A stretch of DNA of 60,384 bases from Dehalococcoidia bacterium (GCA_009839725.1 VXPF01000056.1:1-60384); one strand, 5' to 3'. Shown: positions 34,758-43,355, numbered from the stretch's first letter. The notes: generated by a model from the letters alone, not told the origin. A program made the numbers and translations.

Positions 34758-36506
34758 CTACCGCGTGGGCTCCGGCCGCGCCTCCACCGTCACGGTCACG
34801 ATGTCGAGGCCGTGGTACTTCTGGTGGCCCACGTCGGAGGCGTAGTGCCAGAGCAGGCGAAACGACACTTCGTGCTCGTCGGGGACGGCGGGAAGCTCCC
34901 TGAGGTAGGAGAGGCGGTCCTCCATGTTCTCCCCTTCCAGGACGGTCACGAACTCCATCTCCGCCTTCCTCCCGTCCATTCGCGCTCTCACGGCCAGCCG
35001 CCGGGAGGTGCCTTCGTCGCCGCCCTCCGTCTCCTGCACGAGGATGGCCAGCGTCTCCTCACCCGCCGATGTCAGGCGCTCCGTGGAGGCGTCATCCCAT
35101 CGCGCCCTTGCCGCGAAGGTCCGAAGGAACTGTTCGAGCGCCGCATGGGCCTTGCTGTCCAGCGCCACGTTGAGCTGGCTCCTTCGGGAGCTCGTCAGCT
35201 CGAGGAAGGCGACCATGATGACGGCAACGATCGTGCCCGCCGTCATCCCGTTGCCCAGCAGGACCTCGAGGAACCCGCCCTCGATCAGGTCGGGAAAGAT
35301 CCACTGGTTCTGAAAGCCCGTGCCCACCCAGAACGACACTCCGACGACGGCGGCCTTCCGATGGTCGAGGCCGTCCCGGACGATGAGCTGCATCCCCTGC
35401 ACGAACAGCAAGGCGATGAGGACGGTGAGGTAGGCGCCGGCTACGGGGCCGGGGATGGCGATGACCAGGGCGGCGACCTTGGGGAAGAAGGCCACGACGA
35501 TGAAGGTGACGCCGATGACCACGCCGACCCGTCGCGCGCCGATGCCGGTCACCTCCGCGATCGGCACGCTGGAGGAGTAGGTGGTGTTGGGTAGCGTTCC
35601 CAGGATCCCGGAGAGGAAGTTGCCCACGCCATCGGCGTTGAGCGCCCCCTGGACGACCCGGAAGTCCGTGGCCCGTGGCCTCCGGCGCGAGACCCCCTGG
35701 ATCGCGATGCTGTCGCCGATGGTCTCGACGGCCCCCACGATCGTCACTACCACGAAGGCAGGGAGGAGCGCCCAGAAGTCAATGCCGGGCGTGACGTCGA
35801 TCCCGGGGAAGGCGCCGACGGATACGCCGACCCAGGCCGCGTCGGCCACCTGCCCCACGTCGTAGAGCCCGAAGGGGGCGCCGGCCGCGCATCCTGCGGC
35901 GATGCCGATGAGCGGCGCCCACAGACGCCACGCCGGCGGACCGCGCAGTACGAGGGCGCCGACCACGACGAGGGTAACGGCGGCGGCGATCGGGGCGGCC
36001 TCCGTCGCCGTGTCCTCGGGTACGGCCATCATTGTGTCGAAAACGATCGGCATGACCGTGGCGGCGATCAGCAGGATCACCGTCCCTGAGACGACGGGCG
36101 TGAAGATGCGGCGCAGGAGCGAGAGGCGCGAAGCCAGCGCGAACTGGAAGAGCGACGACACGATGATGAGCGAGGCCATCATCGTGGGGCCTCCCTCGAC
36201 CAGCGCCGCCACGCACACCGCGATGAAGGCGCCCGACGTGCCCATGATGAGCACGTGCCCCGCCCCCACCCTTCCGACGCGGACCGCCTGCAGGATCGTG
36301 GTCAGGCCGCTCACCACCAGGGCCGCAAAGACGCCCCACGTGATGTAGGAGTCGGGCTGGTCGGCAATGCGCGCCACGATGACGACCGTCAGGACCACGG
36401 GCGCGATGATGACGATCGCTGCCTGTAGCCCGGAACCAAGCGTCACGGGGAGCGGCGGCTTCTCCTCCGGCTCGTACCGGACGTTGTCGTTTTCAGCGCT
36501 AACCAA
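34758..36506 (-). CDS. NCS2 (xanthine/uracil) permease with extra C-terminal domain, copy A
   Basis: A 582-residue protein. The first 430 or so residues are an NCS2 permease with about 14 helices, including a GAVETIGDSIAIQGVSRR loop where NCS2 carriers have their QNxGxxxxT-type motif. The last 150 residues are soluble: RLTSAGEETLAILVQE resembles the N-box region of RsbW-like GHKL ATPases, and the end reads ASDVGHQKYHGLDIVTVTV. The DxGxG ATP lid motif is not evident, so ATP binding is doubtful. A second gene at 52616 has the same fusion. It precedes the metalloprotease gene in the same orientation with 3 bases between. The substrate is probably a purine or pyrimidine, but this is not proven. 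Confidence 0.8.
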   Translation of the reverse strand: MVSAENDNVRYEPEEKPPLPVTLGSGLQAAIVIIAPVVLTVVIVARIADQPDSYITWGVFAALVVSGLTTILQAVRVGRVGAGHVLIMGTSGAFIAVCVAALVEGGPTMMASLIIVSSLFQFALASRLSLLRRIFTPVVSGTVILLIAATVMPIVFDTMMAVPEDTATEAAPIAAAVTLVVVGALVLRGPPAWRLWAPLIGIAAGCAAGAPFGLYDVGQVADAAWVGVSVGAFPGIDVTPGIDFWALLPAFVVVTIVGAVETIGDSIAIQGVSRRRPRATDFRVVQGALNADGVGNFLSGILGTLPNTTYSSSVPIAEVTGIGARRVGVVIGVTFIVVAFFPKVAALVIAIPGPVAGAYLTVLIALLFVQGMQLIVRDGLDHRKAAVVGVSFWVGTGFQNQWIFPDLIEGGFLEVLLGNGMTAGTIVAVIMVAFLELTSSRRSQLNVALDSKAHAALEQFLRTFAARARWDDASTERLTSAGEETLAILVQETEGGDEGTSRRLAVRARMDGRKAEMEFVTVLEGENMEDRLSYLRELPAVPDEHEVSFRLLWHYASDVGHQKYHGLDIVTVTVEARPEPTR

Positions 36507-36673
36507 TGGTGGTCACACTCCGGCTGCCAGGCCTGCCTGGCGCCCGCCGACCGATTGCGGCGAAACCAGCGGCAAGACGCGACATGAGCGGGATGCTCCC
36601 GATTATAGGCGCGCGAATAGATCAACAGCCGTGAACGAGAGCGAGGTACCCCGGCACGCGACGAGCGTTCGAG

Positions 36674-37720
36674 GTGACGGTGGATCTGTCGGCAGCTCGT
36701 TGCCAGGTCGAAATGGCGGCTTGTACGCTCGACTCCATGGGCATCGCCGTCGGCATCCTCAGGACGGAGATAAAGCCCACTGGGGAGGACTTCGGAACCC
36801 TCAGGCACCCGCTGCTGGAGCGGCTTGAGCAATCCCTCTGGCGCCCTCCTCCCAGGCCCCCGAGGCCGGGAAAGCGAGGTTGGGCCATTGGGGGGCTGGT
36901 GGTCGCACTTGCCGTCGGCTTGGCCGTTCTCCTTGCCTTTGCGACCTGCCTACGGGATGACCCCTGGGAGAATCGCGAGGATGTCACCTCCCTCAGCATT
37001 GCTGATAGGTCCGGATGCATCGTCCTGGCCGGCGGGGCAGTTGTTTGCTGGGGCACCCTCGGCGATGTCGATCCACCCGACGAAGAATTCGCCTCCGTCA
37101 GCGTCGGGTCACACCGCGCATGCGGGGTGACGACCGAAAACGCTGTTGCCTGCTGGGGCAGTGACGGCAGACCACGGGCCGCTCCAGCGGGCCACACATT
37201 CGTCTCCGTTAGCGTAGGGGTGGACTACGCCTGTGCGGTCGCGAGCGGTGGCTCCCTGCACTGCTGGGGCCCTGGCCTTGGCGACGCCAGACCGCCAGGC
37301 GGGGAGTTCGTTTCAGTCAGTGTCGGAGTTGATCATGCGTGCGCGGTACGGGCCAACCGACATGTCGAGTGTTGGGGCGCGGACGATGCTGGTCAGGCTA
37401 CCCCTCCCGGATTCACGTTCGGCTCCGTGAGTGCTGGGCGTCACTACACGTGCGGAGTACGGAGCGACCACGGGAACGTTCTCTGCTGGGGTACCAACCA
37501 CAGTGGTCAGGCCAGTCCGCCAACGGGAGCCTTCAACTCCGTCAGCACCGGAAGCAGCCATGCCTGCGGGGTGAGGATCGACGACGGCGTTACCTGCTGG
37601 GGGTCGAACAACTTTGGCGAAGGGACACCGCCGGATGGTAACTATCGCGCGGTGGGTGCCGGTTCCCTCTGGACTTGCGGCATCAGGGGCGATGGTAGCG
37701 TTGTGTGCTGGGGCCAGTGA
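36674..37720 (+). CDS. membrane-anchored RCC1-repeat protein
   Basis: A 348-residue protein with a proline-rich cytoplasmic stretch (PPPRPPRPGKRG), one transmembrane helix (WAIGGLVVALAVGLAVLLAF), then about six RCC1-like blades. Each follows 'FxSVSxGxxHxCGVRxDxxVxCWGxNxxGQxxPP', for example FGSVSAGRHYTCGV and FNSVSTGSSHACGV. These would form a seven-bladed-type propeller outside the cell, with conserved Cys pairs inside blades. Function is unknown; such proteins are common surface or adhesion-type genes in environmental bacteria. The GTG at 36674 is uncertain, and an ATG at 36737 is equally good. Confidence 0.75.
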   Translation: MTVDLSAARCQVEMAACTLDSMGIAVGILRTEIKPTGEDFGTLRHPLLERLEQSLWRPPPRPPRPGKRGWAIGGLVVALAVGLAVLLAFATCLRDDPWENREDVTSLSIADRSGCIVLAGGAVVCWGTLGDVDPPDEEFASVSVGSHRACGVTTENAVACWGSDGRPRAAPAGHTFVSVSVGVDYACAVASGGSLHCWGPGLGDARPPGGEFVSVSVGVDHACAVRANRHVECWGADDAGQATPPGFTFGSVSAGRHYTCGVRSDHGNVLCWGTNHSGQASPPTGAFNSVSTGSSHACGVRIDDGVTCWGSNNFGEGTPPDGNYRAVGAGSLWTCGIRGDGSVVCWGQ

Positions 37721-37797
37721 CATGGCGTATTGGGAGCACCTGGGCCGATGAGAAGCAGGTCTGGGGGATCCGGGATTCCTGGCAGCGGACCGCCGCA

Positions 37798-37923
37798 ATG
37801 AATTGGCGGATCGTCGTCGCCAGGTGGATATGGACCCTCGCCGTCCTCGCGACATCCGTGGGACTCGTTGTCGTGTTGGGTGTGGCGGCATGCCTGACCG
37901 GCGACGCCCCGGGAGGTCCTTGA
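37798..37923 (+). pseudogene. remnant of an RCC1-protein N-terminus
   Basis: A 41-codon reading frame (MNWRIVVARWIWTLAV...) holds one hydrophobic helix followed by VGLVVVLGVAACLTGDAP. This resembles the membrane anchor of the preceding RCC1 gene (VGLAVLLAFATCLRDDP). No repeats follow and the frame ends at once. I read it as the cut-off head of a second copy, though a real small membrane peptide is possible. Confidence 0.35.
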
Positions 37924-38104
37924 AAGCGTTGCCCCCGAGTTGCGGGCCAGCGGCAGTGGGAGCGGGGAGCCTCAGCCCTTGAGGGGGATGGCGTAAATCG
38001 CGCCCGGCCCGTGATAGAGTCCTGGCCGCAGCGGGCATAACGGTCGTAGCTCCCTGATGGGAGCGCGGATGAGGGATGGCCCCTCTCTAGGAAGGAGGCA
38101 GCGC

Positions 38105-39436
38105 GTGAGGAAGCGCCTTTTCGCCCTGCTTCTCCTCTTCTCGGTGGCTGGCATCTTCGCCCTCACCTCGACGCCGCCGGCGGTGGGCGCGACTGACACG
38201 GAAGCCGCGACGACGGTCGAAGCGACCACGGTCCTTCAGCCCGGGTGGAATCTGGCCGGGTGGACGCAGAAGGAGTCGGGCGTCGGAGCCATCTTCGAGG
38301 CCATCCCCTCCCTCGAGCTTGTCTACGCCTGGGAGTCCGAAAGGCAGCGATTCAGCTGGGCGGTTCGCGATGCTCCGGGGGCCGTCGGCGACCTGGAGGT
38401 TCTCCGCCCGGGAATGGGGCTCTGGCTGTACCTCGGGGGCGGAGAAGCAGTTTCGTGGACGCGCCCCGTGGTCGCCGCATCGGCTCTCGTCGAGGTGCGC
38501 GAAGGCTGGAATCTCGTTGCCTGGGGCGGTTCTGATCGGTACGGGACTTCTAACGCCATCAACGACCACTCGGATTCGTTCGCGGAGGTGTGGGGTTGGG
38601 ATGCGACACGGCAGACCTTTGTGCCGCACAGGCCGGATCCAGGCGGCAGCCCCCTGGCGTCGGGCGCGCTGTCTCGTGGGAGCGGCTACTGGATCCGCTC
38701 CGCGGCTCACACGTATTGGGCCCAATCTGGCTGGAAGTGGCTCTTGCCCTGGGTGAAGCAAGACGCCCTTTCCAGTCTTAATTCCATCATCCGCAACAAT
38801 CCACCGTTGGCCTGGCAGATGTTCAGGGCGCCGTTCCTGGATCCGCCCTTTCTCCAGCGAGATGCACACGTGCTCGACACCCTTGATTTCTGGTCTAGCC
38901 CGGGCGACAGCGGGGAGCCTGCCTTGTTGGCGCAACTCGAGGCCACGCCGTGGTTCAGCGATGGCCTGGACGACAACGGCGCAGCGCTCCTGTTTGCGCT
39001 TTCCTACTCCCCTGCGGACTACCGGGCGGTCCTCTTCGAGTCGAATTATGTTGAATCCAGGAGGGTCGCGCTTTCGCTCGCCGGCGAAGTCAGCATGGCG
39101 ATCGTCAGCGATGTGCCGTTTCCAACCGACAGGGATGTCTTCGAAATCCTGGAGTCGGGCGCGCAAGCACTCGAGGCCTATCTGGGTGCGCCGTTCCCTT
39201 CCGAGGACATCATTCTGCATCTCGTCGGAAGTTCATTTCCGGGGTTTCGAACACCTGGTCGAGTGATTACCGTACAGCACTTGCCTCACGATGCCGAAAG
39301 GGTTGACAGGACTCGCTTCTTTCTCGTCGTGGCACATGCATCCAAGAGGACTATCTTTCACGAGTTAGCGCACCACTATCACGTTGGTGGCCCACTCTGG
39401 TTTATGAGGGGCTGGCGCATTTCCTGGAAGCCGTAG
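38105..39436 (+). CDS. secreted GWNL-module metalloprotease-LRR protein, 5' part (frameshifted)
   Basis: This frame begins at GTG 38105, eight bases after GGAGG, with a signal peptide (RLFALLLLFSVAGIFAL). It has the same two-part module as the gene at 32823 (LQPGWNLAGWT and VREGWNLVAWGG). A zinc-site motif HELAHHYH then appears, after which the frame changes into nonsense (MRGWRISWKP) and stops. In the next frame the expected continuation YEGLAHFLEAVADSE starts at 39403 and runs into the gene at 39490. One missing base at the T-run near 39401 explains the break. Whether this is a true mutation or a sequencing error cannot be told here. Confidence 0.75.
   Translation: MRKRLFALLLLFSVAGIFALTSTPPAVGATDTEAATTVEATTVLQPGWNLAGWTQKESGVGAIFEAIPSLELVYAWESERQRFSWAVRDAPGAVGDLEVLRPGMGLWLYLGGGEAVSWTRPVVAASALVEVREGWNLVAWGGSDRYGTSNAINDHSDSFAEVWGWDATRQTFVPHRPDPGGSPLASGALSRGSGYWIRSAAHTYWAQSGWKWLLPWVKQDALSSLNSIIRNNPPLAWQMFRAPFLDPPFLQRDAHVLDTLDFWSSPGDSGEPALLAQLEATPWFSDGLDDNGAALLFALSYSPADYRAVLFESNYVESRRVALSLAGEVSMAIVSDVPFPTDRDVFEILESGAQALEAYLGAPFPSEDIILHLVGSSFPGFRTPGRVITVQHLPHDAERVDRTRFFLVVAHASKRTIFHELAHHYHVGGPLWFMRGWRISWKP
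39398..39406 (+). other. frameshift point joining the two parts
   Basis: The bases read tggtttatg. Adding one T gives W-F-Y-E-G-L-A-H, which restores the gluzincin glutamate helix (compare WLSEGIANY in the gene at 32823). No slippery heptamer in the correct register is present, so programmed frameshifting is unlikely. Confidence 0.65.
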
Positions 39437-39489
39437 CGGATTCGGAGACCGGTGGCCTGTCGTTTCAGGAATACTCGAATTCCCCCAAA

Positions 39490-40824
39490 GTGGCAGCCGA
39501 ATGCCCGAGCAACATCTGGGCTCACTCCCATGAAGAGTATCTCACCAAAGACCTGAAGGAGCGTTGTGCCCGCAATCTAGGTGAGCAGTTCTTCTTCGGA
39601 ATGCACGAGGAAGTGGGGCCCGAGACCGTGGCTGCGGCCATAAGGGAGCTGTACGACCAGGCGCTCCTTCTGGAAGCTACCGATGCCGAAGCCATCTACT
39701 ATGCCTTCCTCTCCAATGTGTCGGAAGGCAAGGAAGGCGCCTTTCAGGCGGCCTACTCGCGCTATCATGGCGGCCCCACTCCCGACCCACCGTCCCGATC
39801 CCCCGAGTTCCCTTCCCTGGTGGCGCTCTACAACGCGACGAGCGGGGAGCACTGGGCGCACAACAGGAACTGGCTCAGCGAGGCGCCCCTGGGGGCCTGG
39901 CACGGCGTCGTTACGGGTGAGACAGGTCAAGTCACGAGACTCCTCCTCAGCCGAGAGGGCCTCTCTGGGGAGATTCCCCCGGAGCTGGGCAATATGCCCT
40001 CCCTGCGGCTATTGGACCTCGGTGCCAACCAACTGGTTGGGGGGATTCCTCTGGAGTTGGGTAAGCTTTCGAATTTGCAGCAATTGTGGTTGGGTTTCAA
40101 TCAACTTGATGGGGCGATACCTTCCGAACTCGGCAAGCTCGCGAACCTCATGCACTTGTACCTGGCCGGCAACCATCTGAGTGGCGAGATACCTCCCGAG
40201 CTTGGCAATTTCGTGAACCTCGACTCCCTGAATCTAGAAAGCAACGAGCTAAGCGGAGGGATACCCCCCGAACTCGGCAATCTCGCGAGGCTCCGCAGCC
40301 TGACACTCGCAAACAACCAGCTAGGCGGGGAAATACCCGCCGAGCTTGGCAACCTCCCAAACCTCGGCTCGATGGGCCTGCATGGGAACGAGCTCAGCGG
40401 AGAGATACCTCCCGAACTCGGCAACCTCGCGAACCTGCGGACTCTGTCACTCGGCGGCAACCGGCTCGTTGGAGCGATTCCGCCTGAGCTCGGTGAGCTA
40501 ACGAGCCTGACCCAGTTGCTGCTCAATGGGAATCAGCTGAGTGGGGAGATACACCCGGCTCTGGGAAACCTCTCGAACCTGACCAGCCTCGAACTCGCGA
40601 ACAACCAGCTGACCGGCGAGATACCGGCAGAGCTCGGCAACCTCACGAATCTCAGGGTACTCGTGCTTGAAGGCAATCAGCTGAGCGGGGAGATACCTTC
40701 GGAGCTGGGTAACCTCACCAGCCTCGATGCGCTCATGCTCGACGGGAACCACTTCACCGGTTGCCTGGCGCCTGAACTGCCGAAGATATGGGTCAAAGCA
40801 ACCGGCCTGCCACGCTGCGAGTAG
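39490..40824 (+). CDS. leucine-rich repeat protein, 3' part of the frameshifted gene
   Basis: The open frame in fact extends upstream to 39403; the GTG at 39490 is only the first usable start if translated alone. Residues after the protease domain lead into a plant-type LRR cap (LVALYNATSGEHWAHNRNWL and W-HGVVTGETGQVTRLLL). Eleven 24-residue repeats of the form LSGEIPPELGNLxNLxxLxLxxNx follow, then a degenerate last one ending LPRCE. LRRs of this type form curved binding surfaces. As part of the full protein it would be extracellular. A GC-rich hairpin lies directly after the stop. Confidence 0.8.
   Translation: MAAECPSNIWAHSHEEYLTKDLKERCARNLGEQFFFGMHEEVGPETVAAAIRELYDQALLLEATDAEAIYYAFLSNVSEGKEGAFQAAYSRYHGGPTPDPPSRSPEFPSLVALYNATSGEHWAHNRNWLSEAPLGAWHGVVTGETGQVTRLLLSREGLSGEIPPELGNMPSLRLLDLGANQLVGGIPLELGKLSNLQQLWLGFNQLDGAIPSELGKLANLMHLYLAGNHLSGEIPPELGNFVNLDSLNLESNELSGGIPPELGNLARLRSLTLANNQLGGEIPAELGNLPNLGSMGLHGNELSGEIPPELGNLANLRTLSLGGNRLVGAIPPELGELTSLTQLLLNGNQLSGEIHPALGNLSNLTSLELANNQLTGEIPAELGNLTNLRVLVLEGNQLSGEIPSELGNLTSLDALMLDGNHFTGCLAPELPKIWVKATGLPRCE
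39961..40752 (+). repeat. eleven tandem 72-bp LRR units
   Basis: Each 72-base unit encodes one 24-residue leucine-rich repeat beginning L-S/V/G-G-x-I-P-x-E-L-G. Some units are close at DNA level (for example the ctcggcaacctc core), which suggests growth by unequal recombination. A twelfth, decayed unit (FTGCLAPELP) follows. Confidence 0.85.
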
Positions 40825-40851
40825 GCCGGCGCGGCCGGCCGGCCGTGCGGC
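40825..40851 (+). terminator. possible GC-rich hairpin after the LRR gene
   Basis: The bases gccggcgcggcc and ggccgtgcggc can pair around a ggcc loop with one bulge and one G-T pair. There is no T-run. The hairpin lies between the LRR stop and the convergent tRNA gene. Confidence 0.3.
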
Positions 40852-40903
40852 AGCGTCCGCAGGGTCCTCGCGAAACGCACTCTCCCGAGGCAGTACGCAG
40901 GGT

Positions 40904-40978
40904 TGGTACCCCCGGCAGGAATCGAACCTGCGCACATGGTTTAGGAAACCACTGCTCTATCCCCTGAGCTACGGGGGC
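40904..40978 (-). tRNA. tRNA-Arg (anticodon CCT)
   Basis: The reverse strand folds as a full cloverleaf. The acceptor GCCCCCG pairs with CGGGGGT (G1-U72 wobble), and the D-arm is GCTC-AGGGGATA-GAGC. The anticodon loop is TTCCTAA between GTGGT and ACCAT, and the T-arm contains GGTTCGATTCC. The 3' CCA is encoded (40904-40906). Anticodon CCT reads AGG arginine codons. The 3' end faces the surface-protein region 32.8-40.8 kb. Confidence 0.93.
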
Positions 40979-41024
40979 CTGCCTGTATGAGAACGCGCTT
41001 TCGCCGGGCTGTCTAGCGATCCCG

Positions 41025-41696
41025 CTAGACCTTGACCTCGCTCAGGCCCCGCGCCGCGACGACCGGCGCCCCGGTCAGCCGCTGCACCTCGTCGACGGTG
41101 AAGCCCGGTGCGATCTCCCGCAGGGCGAAGTGCTCGCCGGCGGGCTCGAATAGCCCGAGGTTCGTCATCACGAGCGTGACCACCCCCGCCGCGGTGAGCG
41201 GCAGGGCGCATCGCTCGAGCAGCCGGGGCCGGCCGTCGCGGGTCGTGTGATCGAGCAGCAGGAACACCTGCTTCGCGCCCACGGCCAGGTCCATCGCCCC
41301 GCCAATGCCGCCGCCCTTGCGGCCGCTGATGCGCCAGTTCGCGAAGTCCCCGTTGACGGCTGCCTCGTAGGCGCCCAGGACGGCTACGTCCAGAAGCCCC
41401 CGCCGGATGATCGCGAAGGCGTCGGCGTGGTGCACGATCGAGGCGAGCGGGGTCAGCAGCACCGGCTGCGCTCCGCCGTTCACGACATACGGCGTGGCCT
41501 CCTCCACCGTGGCGTTGCGCCCGTAGCCGATGACGCCGTTCTCGGAGTGCAGGATCACCGTGCGGTCCTCGGGCACGAAGTCGGAGCAGCGCGTCGGCAT
41601 CCCCACCCCGAGGTTCACCACCCACTCCTCCTGGAACTCGGCCGCCACCCTCGCCGCCATCAGGTCTCGGGTCAGCGGCTTGCCTGTGTCGCTCAT
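41025..41696 (-). CDS. 3-oxoacid CoA-transferase, subunit B
   Basis: A 223-residue CoA-transferase family I beta subunit. It contains VNLGVGMPT and the SENGVIGYG motif with the catalytic glutamate that carries the CoA thioester. GGGIGGAMDLAVGAKQV and the closing FTVDEVQRLTGAPV are also typical. It forms a heterodimer with subunit A, whose gene overlaps it by 4 bases. Succinyl-CoA:3-oxoacid or beta-ketoadipate transfer are the best-known reactions, and the acceptor here is not known. Confidence 0.9.
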   Translation of the reverse strand: MSDTGKPLTRDLMAARVAAEFQEEWVVNLGVGMPTRCSDFVPEDRTVILHSENGVIGYGRNATVEEATPYVVNGGAQPVLLTPLASIVHHADAFAIIRRGLLDVAVLGAYEAAVNGDFANWRISGRKGGGIGGAMDLAVGAKQVFLLLDHTTRDGRPRLLERCALPLTAAGVVTLVMTNLGLFEPAGEHFALREIAPGFTVDEVQRLTGAPVVAARGLSEVKV

Positions 41697-42436
41697 GACC
41701 GTGGCGTCCCGCTGAACATGGCGAGCGGCGGCGCCTGCAGCATGCCGCCCGCCTCGGGGATGGAGACCACCCGCTGCACGAAGATGCCGGGCGTGTGGAT
41801 CAGGTCCGGGTCGAGCGTTCCCACCTCGACCACCTCCTCGGCCTCGACCAGCGTGCAGTCCGCCGCCATCGCCATGATCGGGTTGAAGTTGCGCTGCGAG
41901 CGGCGGAATACGAGGTTCCCGAAGGTGTCCGCCTTCCAGCAGCGGACGAGGGCGTAGTCGGCCACGATCGCTTCCTCCAGCACGTACGTCCGCCCGCCGA
42001 ACTCGCGGTGCTCCTTGCCCTCCGCCACCTCCGTCCCAACCGCGGCGGGCGTGAAGAAGGCGGGAATGCCCGACCCGCCCGCGCGGATGCGCTCGGCCAG
42101 CGTGCCCTGCGGCGTGATCTCCGCCTCGATTTCCCCAGCCTCGTTCAGGCGTTCGAGCGGCGTCTGTCGCGAGGGGTGCGTCGAGGCGGTGAAGGCGAGG
42201 ATGACGCGGCTCACCCGTCGCTCCTCGATCAGGTTGCCCGTCGTCATCACGCCGTCGTCGCGGGTCATGCCCGCCCCGTTCGCGATGATCGTGAGGTCGG
42301 ACGCCCCCTGCTCATGGAGCGCGGCGATGAGGTTGTGAGGCGTCCCCGGCTCCCCGAAGCCCGCCACGAGGATGCGTGAGCCGTCCTCGACTCCCGCGAC
42401 CGCCTCCTCGAAGCTGCTGACGACCTTGGAGCGCAT
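41693..42436 (-). CDS. 3-oxoacid CoA-transferase, subunit A
   Basis: The alpha subunit of a family I CoA-transferase: ILVAGFGEPGTPHNLIAAL, the glycine-rich GGSGIPAFFTPAAVGT loop, and EAIVADYALVRCWKADTFGNL. From the ATG at 42436 it is 247 residues; a GTG at 42466 would add ten. It follows the LLM oxidoreductase gene by 10 bases and overlaps subunit B, so the three form an operon. The group suggests breakdown of an organic acid through a CoA ester. Confidence 0.88.
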   Translation of the reverse strand: MRSKVVSSFEEAVAGVEDGSRILVAGFGEPGTPHNLIAALHEQGASDLTIIANGAGMTRDDGVMTTGNLIEERRVSRVILAFTASTHPSRQTPLERLNEAGEIEAEITPQGTLAERIRAGGSGIPAFFTPAAVGTEVAEGKEHREFGGRTYVLEEAIVADYALVRCWKADTFGNLVFRRSQRNFNPIMAMAADCTLVEAEEVVEVGTLDPDLIHTPGIFVQRVVSIPEAGGMLQAPPLAMFSGTPRS

Positions 42437-42446
42437 CGCCTGGCTG

Positions 42447-43355
42447 CTACCGACCCATGCGGCCAATCAGGTAGGCCGCCGTGCGTCCCTCGGCCTCCGG
42501 GTCGACCGGCATGATGGAGGCGGAGAAGTCGCTGACGCCCATCGCCTCCAGCCGGTCGAGCGCTTCGTCGAGTACACGCTCGTCGCCCAGGATGGCGACA
42601 TCCTCTGGGCCGGCCGCCCCTTCGCGGTCGAGCATCGCCCGGTACGAAGGGATGGGGCTGTAGTTGGCGAGCATCTTCCCCACACGCTCGCGGGCGTCGT
42701 CGGGGTTGTTCGTCACGGCGATGGGGAAGGCGGCGACGATGCGCGGCGCCTGCTCCCGCCCCGCGCGTTCCGCTGCCTCCTGCAGCGCCGGCGCGATGTA
42801 GGTCTCGATCGTGTCGGGACCGGTCATCCAGAGGCTCGTCCCGTCCGCCACCGACCCCGCCAGCGCGAGCATGCGCGGGGCCATCGCCGCCAGCAGCACC
42901 TGCGGCGGCTCCGCGCCCGCGACCCCGTAGGTCGCGTGGATGCGGTAGCTGTCGTTCTCGACGTTCACCTCCCCGCCCCGGAGCAACGGCAGAAGCGCCT
43001 CCAGGTAGTCGCGCATGTGCCGCGCGGGTCGCTCGAACGACATGCCCCACATGTCCTCGATCACGAACTTGTGCGAGAGCCCGATGCCGAGCGCGAAGCG
43101 GTTCCCCGAGGCTGCCTGCACGGTGAGCGCCTGCTGCGCCATCGTCACCGGGTGGCGGGGGTAGGTGGGGACGACCGCCGTCCCCAGCTCGATGCGCTCG
43201 GTCTCCCGCCCGATCACGGTGAAGGCGCCCATCGCGTCCAGCCCGAACACGTTGGGCATCCAGACGCTGTCGTAGCCCTGCGCTTCCAGCTCCTGCGTGC
43301 GCGCCACGAGACCGTCGAGGTCGAGGCGTCCGCCGATCATCACGCCAATGCGCAT
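42447..43355 (-). CDS. LLM-class F420-dependent oxidoreductase
   Basis: A 302-residue luciferase-like TIM barrel. The N-terminus is MRIGVMIGG, with GYDSVWMPNVFGLDAM, ELGTAVVPTYPRHPVTMAQQALT and FALGIGLSHKFVIEDMWG. This pattern is typical of actinobacterial-type F420-dependent enzymes rather than flavin monooxygenases. FO synthase at 872-3301 shows the cell can make F420. It is first in an operon with the CoA-transferase subunits and is divergent from an amidohydrolase gene. Confidence 0.87.
   Translation of the reverse strand: MRIGVMIGGRLDLDGLVARTQELEAQGYDSVWMPNVFGLDAMGAFTVIGRETERIELGTAVVPTYPRHPVTMAQQALTVQAASGNRFALGIGLSHKFVIEDMWGMSFERPARHMRDYLEALLPLLRGGEVNVENDSYRIHATYGVAGAEPPQVLLAAMAPRMLALAGSVADGTSLWMTGPDTIETYIAPALQEAAERAGREQAPRIVAAFPIAVTNNPDDARERVGKMLANYSPIPSYRAMLDREGAAGPEDVAILGDERVLDEALDRLEAMGVSDFSASIMPVDPEAEGRTAAYLIGRMGR

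Noticed and set aside
39398-39406. Programmed -1 ribosomal frameshift in the protease-LRR gene
   Set aside because: tggtttatg offers no X-XXY-YYZ slippery site in register and no downstream stem was evident; a one-base loss is simpler.
40904-40978. Attachment site of an integrated element at tRNA-Arg
   Set aside because: No integrase gene and no second copy of the tRNA 3' end were seen; kept only as a possibility.
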